Positions 29,130 to 36,816 of a DNA stretch of 64,000 nucleotides are shown piece after piece. Position 1 is the stretch's first letter; every line of letters starts with the position of its first letter. The DNA comes from Mycobacterium florentinum (GTDB lineage Bacteria > Actinomycetota > Actinomycetes > Mycobacteriales > Mycobacteriaceae): contig NZ_AP022576.1 of NCBI RefSeq assembly GCF_010730355.1, positions 1,364,001-1,428,000 of the forward strand, read 5' to 3'. The notes below the pieces were generated by a model that had not been told where the DNA came from, searched no databases, and saw only the letters and a list, made by a program, of their open reading frames with translations. The translations under genes were made by a program, and so were the position numbers.

Positions 29130-29840
29130 GTGGATGGCATGGACTCGTTGGAGCGCGACGCCGCCGGCATTGGTGCGCTCGCCGATCCGGTGCGCCATCG
29201 GCTCTATCAGTTCGTGTGCGCTCAGCCGGCGCCGGTGAGCCGTGACCAGGCGGCCGACGCCGTCGGAATCGCGCACCACCAGGCCAAATTCCACCTGGAC
29301 CGGCTGACGGCCGAGGGCCTGCTGGAGACCGACTATGCCCGCCTGACGGGCCGATCCGGCCCCGGCGCGGGGCGGACCTCCAAGCTGTATCGCCGGGCCA
29401 ACCGCCACATCGCGGTCAGTCTCCCGCAGCGGGAGTACGAGCTGGCCGGGCGGCTGATGGCCACCGCCATCGCACAGTCGGGCAGCACCGGGGAGCCCGT
29501 CGTCGAGATGCTCAACCGGGTCGCCCGCGACTACGGCCGGCGGATCGGTGCGACCACGCGCGCGCCCGCGGACGCCGCCGCGGCGCTGGAGTCGGCCCTG
29601 CGGGTGCTGAGCAAGTACGGTTATGAACCCCGCCGCATCGACGGCTCCGCCAATCATCACGTCGAGCTCGCGAACTGCCCGTTCCACGCCCTGGCCCACG
29701 AGCAGACCGAGCTGGCCTGCAACATGAACCACGCATTGATCACCGGTGTGGCCGACGCGTTGGCGCCGCACGGCCCCGACGCCCGGCTCTGCCCCGGGGC
29801 GGACCGGTGTTGTGTCGTGCTGCGACGCGGCCGCGACTAG
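29130..29840 (+). CDS. HTH transcriptional regulator with C-terminal cysteine cluster (SufR-like)
   Basis: A 236-residue regulator with an ArsR-type winged helix at the N terminus (LADPVRHRLYQFVCA; VSRDQAADAVGIAHHQAKFHLDRL; wing GRSGPGAGRTSKLYRR). The C-terminal part carries NCPFHALAHEQTELACNMNH, then RLCPGADRCC, giving C-x13-C plus further cysteines, as in regulators of the SufR type that bind an iron-sulfur cluster. Cluster binding is inferred from this pattern only. It starts with GTG (ATG 29139 is an alternative) and probably controls itself and the divergent DoxX-like gene. It overlaps the convergent next gene by 4 bp. Confidence 0.82.
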   Translation: MDGMDSLERDAAGIGALADPVRHRLYQFVCAQPAPVSRDQAADAVGIAHHQAKFHLDRLTAEGLLETDYARLTGRSGPGAGRTSKLYRRANRHIAVSLPQREYELAGRLMATAIAQSGSTGEPVVEMLNRVARDYGRRIGATTRAPADAAAALESALRVLSKYGYEPRRIDGSANHHVELANCPFHALAHEQTELACNMNHALITGVADALAPHGPDARLCPGADRCCVVLRRGRD

Positions 29841-30775
29841 GTCCAGCGGGCGAGCAGTCGCTCGGCGCCCGAACACATCTGCTCGATGACCTCGGCGACC
29901 GATGCGTCGTCGCGGATCATACCGACGCCCTGACCGGCGTCGACGGGAGCGATCCGCCGGTCGTCGGCGTCGATCGCGGCGGCCAGCTCGTCGCAGGCCG
30001 GCGCATCGAGCGTGTCCTCCTTGCCCGTCCAGCGGGCGACGAACTCATTGCTCAGCACGCGCGACGGGAATCGCGCCGGCCACGGCAGGCCCTTGGCGAC
30101 GTCGAAGGCCCGGGTGACGGCCGTGTCGGTCGACCGGGCCGCGATCAGCGCCTGGCGGCTGCCATCGCCGGTCAGCGCCTCGGGACACGCAGCCAGCCGA
30201 GTGCCCACCCAGGCGCCGCTGGCCCCGGCGGCCAGCACCGCGGCCAGGCTGCGCGCCGAGGCGATACCGCCCCCGGCGAGCACCGGCACCGACACGGCGT
30301 CCAACACGTCGTCGAGCAACGGCAGCGTGCCGAGCTTCGTATCGCCGTGCCCGCCGCCCTCGGAGCCGCGCGCGACCAGGATGTCGATGCCCGCGTCGAC
30401 CGCTTGACGGGCTCCGAGCGCGTCGTAAACCTGTGTGACAGTGGTGATTCCGGCGTTGTGCGCGTGAGCGACCCACGACCAGTCGGTACCGAAACTGATG
30501 GACAGCAGGACTGGCCGCGCGGCCAGGGCGTCGTCCAGCAGCCCCGCCTCGGTGCGCATCACCCAGTCCACCAGGCCGATTCCGAACCTGCCGTCGACGT
30601 GTTGCAACTGGGTCCGCAGCAACTCCCTGTTCGCGACGCTGCCCATGCCGACCATGCCCAGACCGCCGGCGGCGCTGACCGCGGCGGCCAGCCGGCCACC
30701 CGCGACGCCGCCCATCGGGGCGTTGACGATCGGCACTTGCAGGCCGAGCCGCCTTGACCAGGGCGTGGACAGCAT
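29837..30775 (-). CDS. Nitronate monooxygenase / NPD-like FMN protein
   Basis: A 312-residue FMN-dependent TIM-barrel protein of the 2-nitropropane dioxygenase family. Visible are IVNAPMGGVAGGRLAAAVS, the phosphate-binding ARGSEGGGHG with the likely catalytic His, and VLAGGGIASARSLAAVLAAGASGAWVGTRL. Members oxidise nitronates or act as enoyl reductases; which applies here cannot be told. It is the last gene of the ferredoxin-regulator-membrane protein-cupin operon, 5 bp after the cupin gene. Confidence 0.87.
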   Translation of the reverse strand: MLSTPWSRRLGLQVPIVNAPMGGVAGGRLAAAVSAAGGLGMVGMGSVANRELLRTQLQHVDGRFGIGLVDWVMRTEAGLLDDALAARPVLLSISFGTDWSWVAHAHNAGITTVTQVYDALGARQAVDAGIDILVARGSEGGGHGDTKLGTLPLLDDVLDAVSVPVLAGGGIASARSLAAVLAAGASGAWVGTRLAACPEALTGDGSRQALIAARSTDTAVTRAFDVAKGLPWPARFPSRVLSNEFVARWTGKEDTLDAPACDELAAAIDADDRRIAPVDAGQGVGMIRDDASVAEVIEQMCSGAERLLARWT

Positions 30776-30780
30776 GTCAG

Positions 30781-31128
30781 CTAGTGCGCCGCACCGGGCT
30801 GGCTTTTCAGCACGGTCAGCATCACCACCGAATCCTCGACCGCGTGCAGGGCATGGCGTTGCGGCGGAATCGCGATGTGGTCGCCGGTTTTGCCGTCCCA
30901 GGAGTCGTCGCCGGCCGTCAGGCGCACGTGACCCTGCAGCACCTGCAGCGTCGCCTCGCCGGGGCTGTCGTGTTCGGACAGGTCGTGGTCGGCGAGCAGC
31001 GCGAGCACGGTCTGCCGGAGTTCGTGGTCGTGACCGCCGTGGATGGTGTGTGCGGCCCGTCCGCTGTGCGACTGCCGGGCTTCGGCCAGCTTTTCGGTGG
31101 CCAGGCTGGTGAGCGAGATCGATTCCAT
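30781..31128 (-). CDS. Small cupin-domain protein
   Basis: A 115-residue protein with a single cupin barrel: LSEHDSPGEATLQVLQGHVRL and GDHIAIPPQRHALHAVEDSVVMLTV. The first cupin histidine pair is modified (EHDSPGEA), while His in PPQRHALHA is kept, so metal binding is uncertain. Such small cupins often have sensory or quercetinase-like roles. It lies between the membrane protein and the nitronate monooxygenase genes, 40 bp and 5 bp from them. Confidence 0.78.
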   Translation of the reverse strand: MESISLTSLATEKLAEARQSHSGRAAHTIHGGHDHELRQTVLALLADHDLSEHDSPGEATLQVLQGHVRLTAGDDSWDGKTGDHIAIPPQRHALHAVEDSVVMLTVLKSQPGAAH

Positions 31129-31168
31129 TGCTACGTCCCCTTGGTGTGACGGTGGGCTATCCGTGGTT

Positions 31169-31594
31169 TCAAGCGGTCAATAGGAGTATCCCCGCCACGG
31201 TAAGCGCCACGACCTTGACCACCTCTAAACCGACGTAGGCGTAGTGGGCGCGGGAGCGGGGCGCATCCAGCCCGGCGAGCACCTGGTCCGAGCGCCGGGT
31301 CAGCCGGGGGCGCACGGCGATCAACTGGATCGCCAGCATGGCGTACGCGACGGCAAACACGATGCCGATGCGCATCGGCATCGGGCCGTCCACCACGACC
31401 GCCAGGGTGATGATGGCGAACGCGACCTCGACGGTGTTGAGCGCGCGAAAGACCAAGCGCCCGATACCAAGTCCGATCTGCAACGTGACGTTCGGCGCCC
31501 GGAACTTCAGCGGCGCTTCCAGGAACGAGATCGCCAGCACCATGCCAAGCCAGACGAATGTGACCGCGACGGCGACCGCCATTTCGGTGTTCAC
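31169..31594 (-). CDS. Four-helix membrane protein, function unknown
   Basis: A 141-residue integral membrane protein with four hydrophobic segments (MAVAVAVTFVWLGMVLAISF; LNTVEVAFAIITLAVVV; IGIVFAVAYAMLAIQLIA; VVKVVALTVAGILLLTA). I do not recognise a characterised family; it resembles short actinobacterial proteins found with ferredoxins and HTH regulators. The GTG start is 2 nt downstream of the regulator stop, with the regulator's last codons supplying CAGGAGG as ribosome binding site, so it is co-translated with the regulator. Confidence 0.72.
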   Translation of the reverse strand: MNTEMAVAVAVTFVWLGMVLAISFLEAPLKFRAPNVTLQIGLGIGRLVFRALNTVEVAFAIITLAVVVDGPMPMRIGIVFAVAYAMLAIQLIAVRPRLTRRSDQVLAGLDAPRSRAHYAYVGLEVVKVVALTVAGILLLTA

Positions 31595-31596
31595 GG

Positions 31597-32265
31597 TTAG
31601 GCCTCCTGCAACTCGAGATGTGCCACACATAGATCGGGTTCGACGAACGCATCGAGACGCTCGACGGCAACCGGGGCCCCCGAGGTTTCCAGCGCTCCCT
31701 GCATGAGCCCGAGGTGCACGGGACAGACGACGGCGGTTCGGCTTTCGGCGAGCTCCAGGAACGGGCAGTGCCGCAGGCCGACCTGTTGGTGCTCGCCGGC
31801 TCGTCGGCGCTCGGGCGCGAAGCCAAGCTGATCGAGCACCTCGACCAGGTGGCCGATGGCCTTGTCGGGGGTCTGCGCCTCGCCCGGCTCCGCGCTCGAA
31901 TCCAGCTGTCGGCCCCACGCCCGCCCGGCTGCCCGTGCCTTGGCGGCGGGATCCTCATCGGCCGCGAACGCCATCGTCAGAATCTCGGCCAGCAACCGGT
32001 ACTGCCGCGTCCCGCCGCGATCCATCTGCCGTACCGCCCGGAACATCAGCGGTGGACGCCCCGGACCCTTGCGGCCCGGCTCGACCTGTTCCACCTGGTC
32101 GTCGCCGACCAGGCTGTCAAGGTGGAAGCGCACGGTGTTGGGATGCACGCCGAGCGCCTCGGCGATCGCGACGATGGTCATCGGCTCCCGGGACGTCCGC
32201 AGTACCCGCAGCACCTCACGGCGGCGACCGGCGGGCTCCCCCGGTGGCGTGGCCCCGGGCGTCAT
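31597..32265 (-). CDS. HTH regulator with CPF-cysteine motif, second SufR-like paralogue
   Basis: A 222-residue regulator: winged helix at the N terminus (REVLRVLRTSREPMTIVAIAEALGVHPNTVRFHLDSL; wing GRKGPGRPPLMFR) and a C-terminal domain with RHCPFLELAESRTAVVCPVHLGLMQ and DLCVAHLEL. The C-x13-C-x2-H spacing matches the regulator at 29130-29840. An iron-sulfur or other metal sensor is a reasonable inference. The ATG at 32265 lies 7 bp after the ferredoxin stop. It likely represses its own operon through the palindrome in the ferredoxin promoter. Confidence 0.83.
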   Translation of the reverse strand: MTPGATPPGEPAGRRREVLRVLRTSREPMTIVAIAEALGVHPNTVRFHLDSLVGDDQVEQVEPGRKGPGRPPLMFRAVRQMDRGGTRQYRLLAEILTMAFAADEDPAAKARAAGRAWGRQLDSSAEPGEAQTPDKAIGHLVEVLDQLGFAPERRRAGEHQQVGLRHCPFLELAESRTAVVCPVHLGLMQGALETSGAPVAVERLDAFVEPDLCVAHLELQEA

Positions 32266-32272
32266 CGGCCGC

Positions 32273-32629
32273 TCACGCTCCTTCGGATACGTCGGCTTTC
32301 GGATGGGCGGCCACCAAGGGTGCGTCGACGCCGAGGGCACCAAGCTTGGCCGCGCCCCCGGGTGACCCCAGCGGGGCGTCGCGCCCCGGCAGGGTTTCGG
32401 AGAAAAACGCCGCATTGTCGGCCAGGTGTGGCTGCAGCTCGTCGGGCAGGTCGTCTTCGTAGTAGATCGCGTCGACCGGACAGACCGGCTCGCACGCGCC
32501 GCAGTCGACGCATTCGTCGGGATGGATATAGAGCGCCCGGCCGCCCTCGTAGATGCAATCCACGGGGCATTCGTCCACACATGCCCGATCCATCACATCG
32601 ATGCAGGGCTTTCCGATAACGTACGTCAT
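32273..32629 (-). CDS. fdxA: 7Fe ferredoxin (FdxA type)
   Basis: A 118-residue ferredoxin with cysteines at residues 9, 17, 50 (3Fe-4S) and 21, 40, 43, 46 (4Fe-4S), read from CIDVMDRACVDECPVDCIY and CVDCGACEPVCPVD. The C-terminal 60 residues form the extension normal for 7Fe ferredoxins. It donates electrons to cytochromes P450 or other oxidoreductases; the partner is not in the window for certain. The ATG at 32629 is chosen because TAAACT lies 7 nt upstream (leaderless); a frame start 18 bp upstream would overlap the operator. Confidence 0.93.
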   Translation of the reverse strand: MTYVIGKPCIDVMDRACVDECPVDCIYEGGRALYIHPDECVDCGACEPVCPVDAIYYEDDLPDELQPHLADNAAFFSETLPGRDAPLGSPGGAAKLGALGVDAPLVAAHPKADVSEGA

Positions 32630-32636
32630 GCGATAG

Positions 32637-32665
32637 AGTTTACACAATCACGATTGTGAAAACCA
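32637..32665 (-). promoter_or_regulatory. Ferredoxin operon promoter with palindromic operator
   Basis: On the minus strand the -10 hexamer TAAACT (32637-32642) is 7 nt from the fdxA ATG. The 16-bp perfect inverted repeat CACAATC-AC-GATTGTG (32643-32658) fills the spacer to the -35 position; with flanks the arms match at 10 of 11 positions. A bound repressor would block RNA polymerase. The site also lies upstream of the divergent methyltransferase gene. Confidence 0.8.
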
Positions 32666-32683
32666 GGAAGGGCGGGAAAGACT

Positions 32684-33484
32684 ATGTCTCCCATGTCGAG
32701 TCGGGCCGACGACAGCGTTGCGGGCCACTGGCTACTGGCGCGGCTCGGAAAACGTGTCCTGCGCCCCGGCGGCGTCGGGCTCACCCGCACGATGCTGGCC
32801 GGCGCCGAGGTAACCGACGCCGATGTGCTCGAGCTGGCGCCGGGCCTGGGCCGCACCGCCGCCGAGATTCTCACCCGCTCGCCACGGTCGTACGTGGGCG
32901 CCGAGCAGGACCCCGATGCGGCCGAGACGGTTCGTGGCGTCATCGCCGGCCTGAACGCCGGATCCGGGACGGTCCGGGTCGCCGACGCCGCGGACACGGG
33001 ATTGCCGGACTCCAGTCGCGACGTCGTGATCGGCGAGGCGATGCTGACGATGCAAGGCGATGCCGCCAAGCACGCCATCGTCGCCGAGGCGGCGCGGGTG
33101 CTGCGTCCGCGCGGCCGCTACGCGATCCACGAACTCGCGCTGACGCCCGACAACGTGCCCGAGGAGATCAGCACGGAGATCCGGCAGTCGCTTGCCCGTG
33201 CGATCAAGGTCAACGCGCGGCCGCTGACCGTCGCCGAATGGTCGCGGTTGTTGTCCGATCACGGACTGGTCATCGACCGCGTCGTGACGGCGCCGATGGC
33301 GTTGTTGCAACCGCGCCGGATCATCGCCGACGAGGGTCTGGTCGGGGCACTGAGATTTGCCAGAAACCTGCTCCTCAACCCGGACGCCCGCAAACGGGTG
33401 CTCACGATGCGCGCCACCTTCCGCAAGCATCGCGAGCGACTGACCGCCGTCGCGATCGTCGCCCGCAAACCGGACAACGAGTAA
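32684..33484 (+). CDS. SAM-dependent methyltransferase
   Basis: A 266-residue class I methyltransferase. Motif I is VLELAPGLGRTAAEIL, the acidic motif II is VGAEQD, and LPDSSRDVVIGEAMLTMQ with ARVLRPRGRYAIHELAL are motifs post-I to III, as in Methyltransf_11 proteins. Substrate is unknown. The start is ATG 32684 (ATG 32693 possible), divergent from fdxA with the palindromic operator between them, so expression is probably linked to the ferredoxin operon. About 113 bp follow before the next gene. Confidence 0.85.
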   Translation: MSPMSSRADDSVAGHWLLARLGKRVLRPGGVGLTRTMLAGAEVTDADVLELAPGLGRTAAEILTRSPRSYVGAEQDPDAAETVRGVIAGLNAGSGTVRVADAADTGLPDSSRDVVIGEAMLTMQGDAAKHAIVAEAARVLRPRGRYAIHELALTPDNVPEEISTEIRQSLARAIKVNARPLTVAEWSRLLSDHGLVIDRVVTAPMALLQPRRIIADEGLVGALRFARNLLLNPDARKRVLTMRATFRKHRERLTAVAIVARKPDNE

Positions 33485-33578
33485 GGTCTGTTGCTGCGGA
33501 CGCGGCTCGACGAAGGCGTTGAACTTAATCGACATTCTCGTTCGTATTAATCAACAATTTCCCTGGCATATATCGAGG

Positions 33579-33597
33579 TACCCCTAGGGTATGTGCC
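33579..33597 (+). promoter_or_regulatory. Leaderless promoter with inverted repeat before the EthR-like gene
   Basis: TAGGGT at 33585-33590 is a -10 hexamer 7 nt before the GTG start. It is embedded in the inverted repeat TACCC-CTA-GGGTA (33579-33591), a likely autoregulatory site. Confidence 0.6.
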
Positions 33598-34326
33598 GTG
33601 TCCGATCCCTCGACGTACACCGGGTACGCGCACGCCTCGCGCGGCCGGCGGGCGTCACATCATTCGGGTGACGACCGCGAGAAGGCGATTCTGGCCACCG
33701 CCGAGCGCCTCCTGGAAGAGCGGCCGCTGGCCGACTTCTCCGTCGACGACCTGGCAAAAGGCGCCGGCATCTCCCGCCCGACCTTCTACTTCTATTTCCA
33801 GTCGAAAAACGCGGTGCTGCTGTCGTTGCTGGACCAGATGAACACCAAGGCACACGAGGCCCTCAGGTTGCTGCGCGCCAAGCTGTCCGACGACCCGGCG
33901 ACGCTGTGGCGCGACCGCATCGAGGCGTTCTTCGAGGTGTCGGGATCGCACCGCGCGGTCGCGGTGGCCGGTGCGGCCGCCAAGTCCACCAACCCCGATG
34001 TCCGGCAGCTGTGGTCGACGCTGATGCAGAAGTGGATCTCGTTCACCACCACCGCGATCAAGGCCGAACGTGAACGCGGCGCGGCGCCGGACACCATCTC
34101 GGCCGAGGATCTGTCCATCGCGCTGAACATGTTGAGCGAGCGGGTGATGGCCGCGACGTTCACCACCGAGGAACCGGCGATCCGCGAAGACCGGGTGATC
34201 GACACGCTGGTGCACATCTGGCTGGCCAGCATTTACGAGGACGGCAACGCCTCGGCCGGGCATGCGGGCCTGGCGCTACGGGATACGGTGACCTCCCTGG
34301 CCGACTACCCGCTCGGCGCGACGTAG
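33598..34326 (+). CDS. TetR-family regulator, close to EthR
   Basis: A 242-residue TetR regulator whose sequence closely follows EthR: GDDREKAILATAERLLEERPLADFSVDDLAKGAGISRPTFYFYFQSK in the DNA-binding part and RAVAVAGAAA, LWSTLMQKWISFTT, RVIDTLVHIWLASIY in the ligand domain. It has no adjacent ethA-like monooxygenase, so it is better called an EthR paralogue. The C terminus is about 25 residues longer than EthR, and this extension overlaps the 3' end of the convergent pcaB by 51 bp. Start GTG is supported by a leaderless promoter. Confidence 0.87.
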   Translation: MSDPSTYTGYAHASRGRRASHHSGDDREKAILATAERLLEERPLADFSVDDLAKGAGISRPTFYFYFQSKNAVLLSLLDQMNTKAHEALRLLRAKLSDDPATLWRDRIEAFFEVSGSHRAVAVAGAAAKSTNPDVRQLWSTLMQKWISFTTTAIKAERERGAAPDTISAEDLSIALNMLSERVMAATFTTEEPAIREDRVIDTLVHIWLASIYEDGNASAGHAGLALRDTVTSLADYPLGAT

Positions 34327-35517
34327 GCTCTCGTCGATCAACCGGTCGACGGCGCCGAAATAGGTTGGCGACGGCGGCGTCGCGGCCAGGTCGGCGATTG
34401 CCTGTTGCTCACCGAGAACGTCTGCCGCACCGAGGTTCTCGGCCATCCGCGGGGCATGCACCTGCAACCCGGCCAGCAGCTCCGCGGATTGGGAGCCCGC
34501 GATCACGGTCCGCCGGGCCAGGATCCGCAGCGTGTCCCATTCGGCATGCCAGGCGCCGTCGGGGCGTTCGTCGTTGGCCAGCGCCGCCGCGGTGTGCAGG
34601 GTCGCCGCCAGCTGCGGTGCCGATATCGCGGCCCGCCGGATCAACACCGACAGCACCGGGTTGCGCTTGTGCGGCATCGACGACGAGCCGCCGCGGTGTT
34701 CGGCAGGCGGCTCGCTCAGCTCGCCGATTTCCGGTCTGACCAGCGTGAGCACATCCGAGGCGATCCGGCCCCAGCTGTCGGTGCAGCCGAGGAAGGCGTC
34801 CGCCGCGGCGGTGACCGGCGTCCGGGTGGTATGCCATGGCGCTCGCGCATCCAGTCCCAAAGTGGCTGCCGCACGGCGCATTACCTGCTCCGCGACCTCC
34901 CCGGGATCCGTCGCGCCGGTCAGTAGCGTCGCGAGTTCCGTGGTAGCCGACCAGGTTCCGACGGCACCGCCGACCTGGATCGGGGTGATCAGCGCGCAAA
35001 GCCGTTCGTACGCGTCGACGACACCGTCGCACCACCCGGCCGCCTTGGCGCCGAACGTGGTGGGCGCGGCCTGTTGAGTGAGCGTGCGGGCCACCATCGG
35101 GGTGCCCCGATGTTCGTTCGCAAGGTTGATCAGTGCCGAAATCTGTTCGCGCAGCTGTGTTCTCAGCTCGTCGGCGGCGGCACGCACGCCCAGCATCAGC
35201 GCGGTGTCCACGACGTCCTGGCTGGTGAGCCCGCGATGGATCCACGGGCCGATACCGGGCTCGGCCCGCTGGCGCAGCAGCTGGACCAGCCCGACGATCG
35301 GGTTGCCGCCGTCCTCGGCGCCGGCCGCGAGCGCCGCCAGGTCCTGGTGGCCCACCAGCTGTGACAGGTCGGCGTTTTCCGCGCCGGCCGGCGCCAGACC
35401 CGTGGCGGCCAGGGCGACAAGCCACGCGGATTCCACCGCCACCATCGATGCCAGCAGCGCGCGATCGGTCATGTGCTCGCCGGCGCGGCGATCGCCCGGC
35501 CACAACAGATTGCTCAT
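34276..35517 (-). CDS. pcaB: 3-carboxy-cis,cis-muconate cycloisomerase
   Basis: Converts 3-carboxy-cis,cis-muconate to gamma-carboxymuconolactone in the protocatechuate branch of the beta-ketoadipate pathway. The fumarase/adenylosuccinate lyase signature GGSSSMPHKRNP is at about residues 280-291, and GLTSQDVVDTALML and TLTQQAAPTTFGAKAAGW are family blocks. The 413 residues are near normal length. The ATG at 35517 overlaps the pcaG stop (ATGA). Order pcaH-pcaG-pcaB is that of actinobacterial pca operons, but pcaC, pcaD/L and pcaIJF are not in the window. Confidence 0.92.
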   Translation of the reverse strand: MSNLLWPGDRRAGEHMTDRALLASMVAVESAWLVALAATGLAPAGAENADLSQLVGHQDLAALAAGAEDGGNPIVGLVQLLRQRAEPGIGPWIHRGLTSQDVVDTALMLGVRAAADELRTQLREQISALINLANEHRGTPMVARTLTQQAAPTTFGAKAAGWCDGVVDAYERLCALITPIQVGGAVGTWSATTELATLLTGATDPGEVAEQVMRRAAATLGLDARAPWHTTRTPVTAAADAFLGCTDSWGRIASDVLTLVRPEIGELSEPPAEHRGGSSSMPHKRNPVLSVLIRRAAISAPQLAATLHTAAALANDERPDGAWHAEWDTLRILARRTVIAGSQSAELLAGLQVHAPRMAENLGAADVLGEQQAIADLAATPPSPTYFGAVDRLIDESLRRAERVVGQGGHRIP

Positions 35518-35978
35518 CCCCCGGCGCCCCGGTACGCCAGAAACACGGTCTCGCGTGGACCCTGCAGGTGAATGTCGAACCGATAGTCCGTTCGACTTTC
35601 GGCGACGCAGCACAAAGTTGCTCGCCGGTCGGCGTCGACGGTCCCCAGGTTCACGTCCGCGCCGGGCAGATAGGCGCGCGTGAACAATCGGTCCAACAGT
35701 CCGCGAGCGAAGACGGTGATGGCGAAGAACGGCGGCCTTCGCGGCGCCACGGTGGTGAAGCTGTAATACCCGGCGGCATCCGTTGCGGCCCTGCCCCATC
35801 CTCCGTCGGCCTGCCAAAGTTCGACCACGGCATCCGGGACCGGTTCGCCGGCGCCGTCGTACACCGTGCCGTGCAGCCGGATCGCCGCGGCGTCGTCGAC
35901 CAGGCGGGTGCGGCACGGCAATCCGAGATGCAGGAACGGTCCGACGGTTTGCCCTGGGGTGCAGAACAATTCAGTCAT
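35514..35978 (-). CDS. pcaG: Protocatechuate 3,4-dioxygenase alpha subunit
   Basis: The non-iron alpha subunit that forms the active site together with PcaH. The 154 residues show TPGQTVGPFLHLGL at the start, GTVYDGAGEPVPDAVVELWQAD in the beta-sandwich core and FAITVFARGLLDRLFTRAYLPG, which are standard for intradiol dioxygenases. It is shorter than the about 200-residue Pseudomonas subunit, mainly in the middle loops. Start and stop both overlap neighbours by 4 bp (ATGA), so pcaHGB is translationally coupled. Confidence 0.92.
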   Translation of the reverse strand: MTELFCTPGQTVGPFLHLGLPCRTRLVDDAAAIRLHGTVYDGAGEPVPDAVVELWQADGGWGRAATDAAGYYSFTTVAPRRPPFFAITVFARGLLDRLFTRAYLPGADVNLGTVDADRRATLCCVAESRTDYRFDIHLQGPRETVFLAYRGAGG

Positions 35979-36718
35979 GCGTGCTCCAGGAACCCCAGCA
36001 CGATGTCCCACCGATACCCGGTCGCGAACTCCGGCTCGGTGAGGCCGTGGTCGTAGCCGGCGATCAGCCGTTGGCGCGCAGCGGGATCCACGACCGATTG
36101 GAAGATCGGGTCCAGATCGAACAGCGGGTCGCCCGGGAAGTACATCTGGGTGACCAGGCGCTGGGTGAATGCGGTCCCGAACAGCGAGAAGTGGATGTGG
36201 GCCGGTCGCCAGGCGTTGTGATGATTGCGCCACGGATAAGGGCCGGGCTTGACGGTCAAGAATCGGTACGTCCCGTCGGGCCCGGTCAGGCAGCGGCCGG
36301 CCCCGACGAAGTTCGGGTCCAGCGGAGCCGGGTGCTGGTCGCGCTGGTGGCGATAGCGACCGGCGGCGTTCGCCTGCCAGATCTCGATCAGCTGGCCGGC
36401 CAGCGGTCGGCCGGACTGGTCGAGCAACCGCCCGGCCACGATGATGCGCTCGCCGATCGGCTCGCCCGGATGACCGGCCGTCAGGTCGGCGTCGCGCGGA
36501 TCGACGTCGCGCTCGCCGAAGCACGGCGCTGTGCGCTCGAGCTCGTCGGGATCCACAAGCAGCAGAGGTTGTTTCGGGTGGCGCAGCGCGCTGCTGCGGT
36601 ACGGCGGATAGTCCAGCAACGGCTGGGTGTCCGCGCCGCCGGCGTGCCGAGCCGCGATTTCGGCGATCTCCGCCGTGATGTCCCCCTGCGACGCGACGCG
36701 CTCCGGTGCGGCCCTCAC
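35975..36718 (-). CDS. pcaH: Protocatechuate 3,4-dioxygenase beta subunit
   Basis: The iron-binding subunit that opens protocatechuate between the two hydroxyls. In 247 residues the Fe(III) ligands can be read as Tyr in AAGRYRHQRD, Tyr in KPGPYPWRN and the two His in WRPAHIHFSLFG. LLDQSGRPLAGQLIEIWQAN is the conserved core. It begins the pcaHGB operon with a GTG; TAGCCT lies 8 nt upstream (36727-36732), suggesting a leaderless message. It is divergent from the ring-hydroxylating dioxygenase operon whose predicted final product is its substrate. Confidence 0.95.
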   Translation of the reverse strand: MRAAPERVASQGDITAEIAEIAARHAGGADTQPLLDYPPYRSSALRHPKQPLLLVDPDELERTAPCFGERDVDPRDADLTAGHPGEPIGERIIVAGRLLDQSGRPLAGQLIEIWQANAAGRYRHQRDQHPAPLDPNFVGAGRCLTGPDGTYRFLTVKPGPYPWRNHHNAWRPAHIHFSLFGTAFTQRLVTQMYFPGDPLFDLDPIFQSVVDPAARQRLIAGYDHGLTEPEFATGYRWDIVLGFLEHA

Positions 36719-36816
36719 GAAGCGTGAGGCTACTCGCCCAATTGACCAGCCCGGGCGTTCTGCGGGATTCTACTAAGCGGAATTTATTTCTGTAGAGCAG
36801 AGTAGCGAGGTTTCCC
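36719..36816. promoter_or_regulatory. Divergent pcaH / dioxygenase control region
   Basis: The 98 bp contain nested inverted repeats: TCTGC (36759-36763) pairs with GCAGA (36797-36801), and TCTAC (36769-36773) pairs with GTAGA (36792-36796). The pcaH -10-like hexamer lies at 36727-36732 on the minus strand. This is the natural binding region for a regulator such as the IclR protein at 41413-42249. Confidence 0.55.

Noticed and set aside
32273..32629. Electron donor of the ring-hydroxylating dioxygenase
   Set aside because: It is a 7Fe ferredoxin in another operon 4 kb away; no evidence links it beyond proximity.
33598..34326. True EthR
   Set aside because: Closely similar, but no ethA-like monooxygenase is adjacent and the C terminus is longer, so it is called a paralogue.
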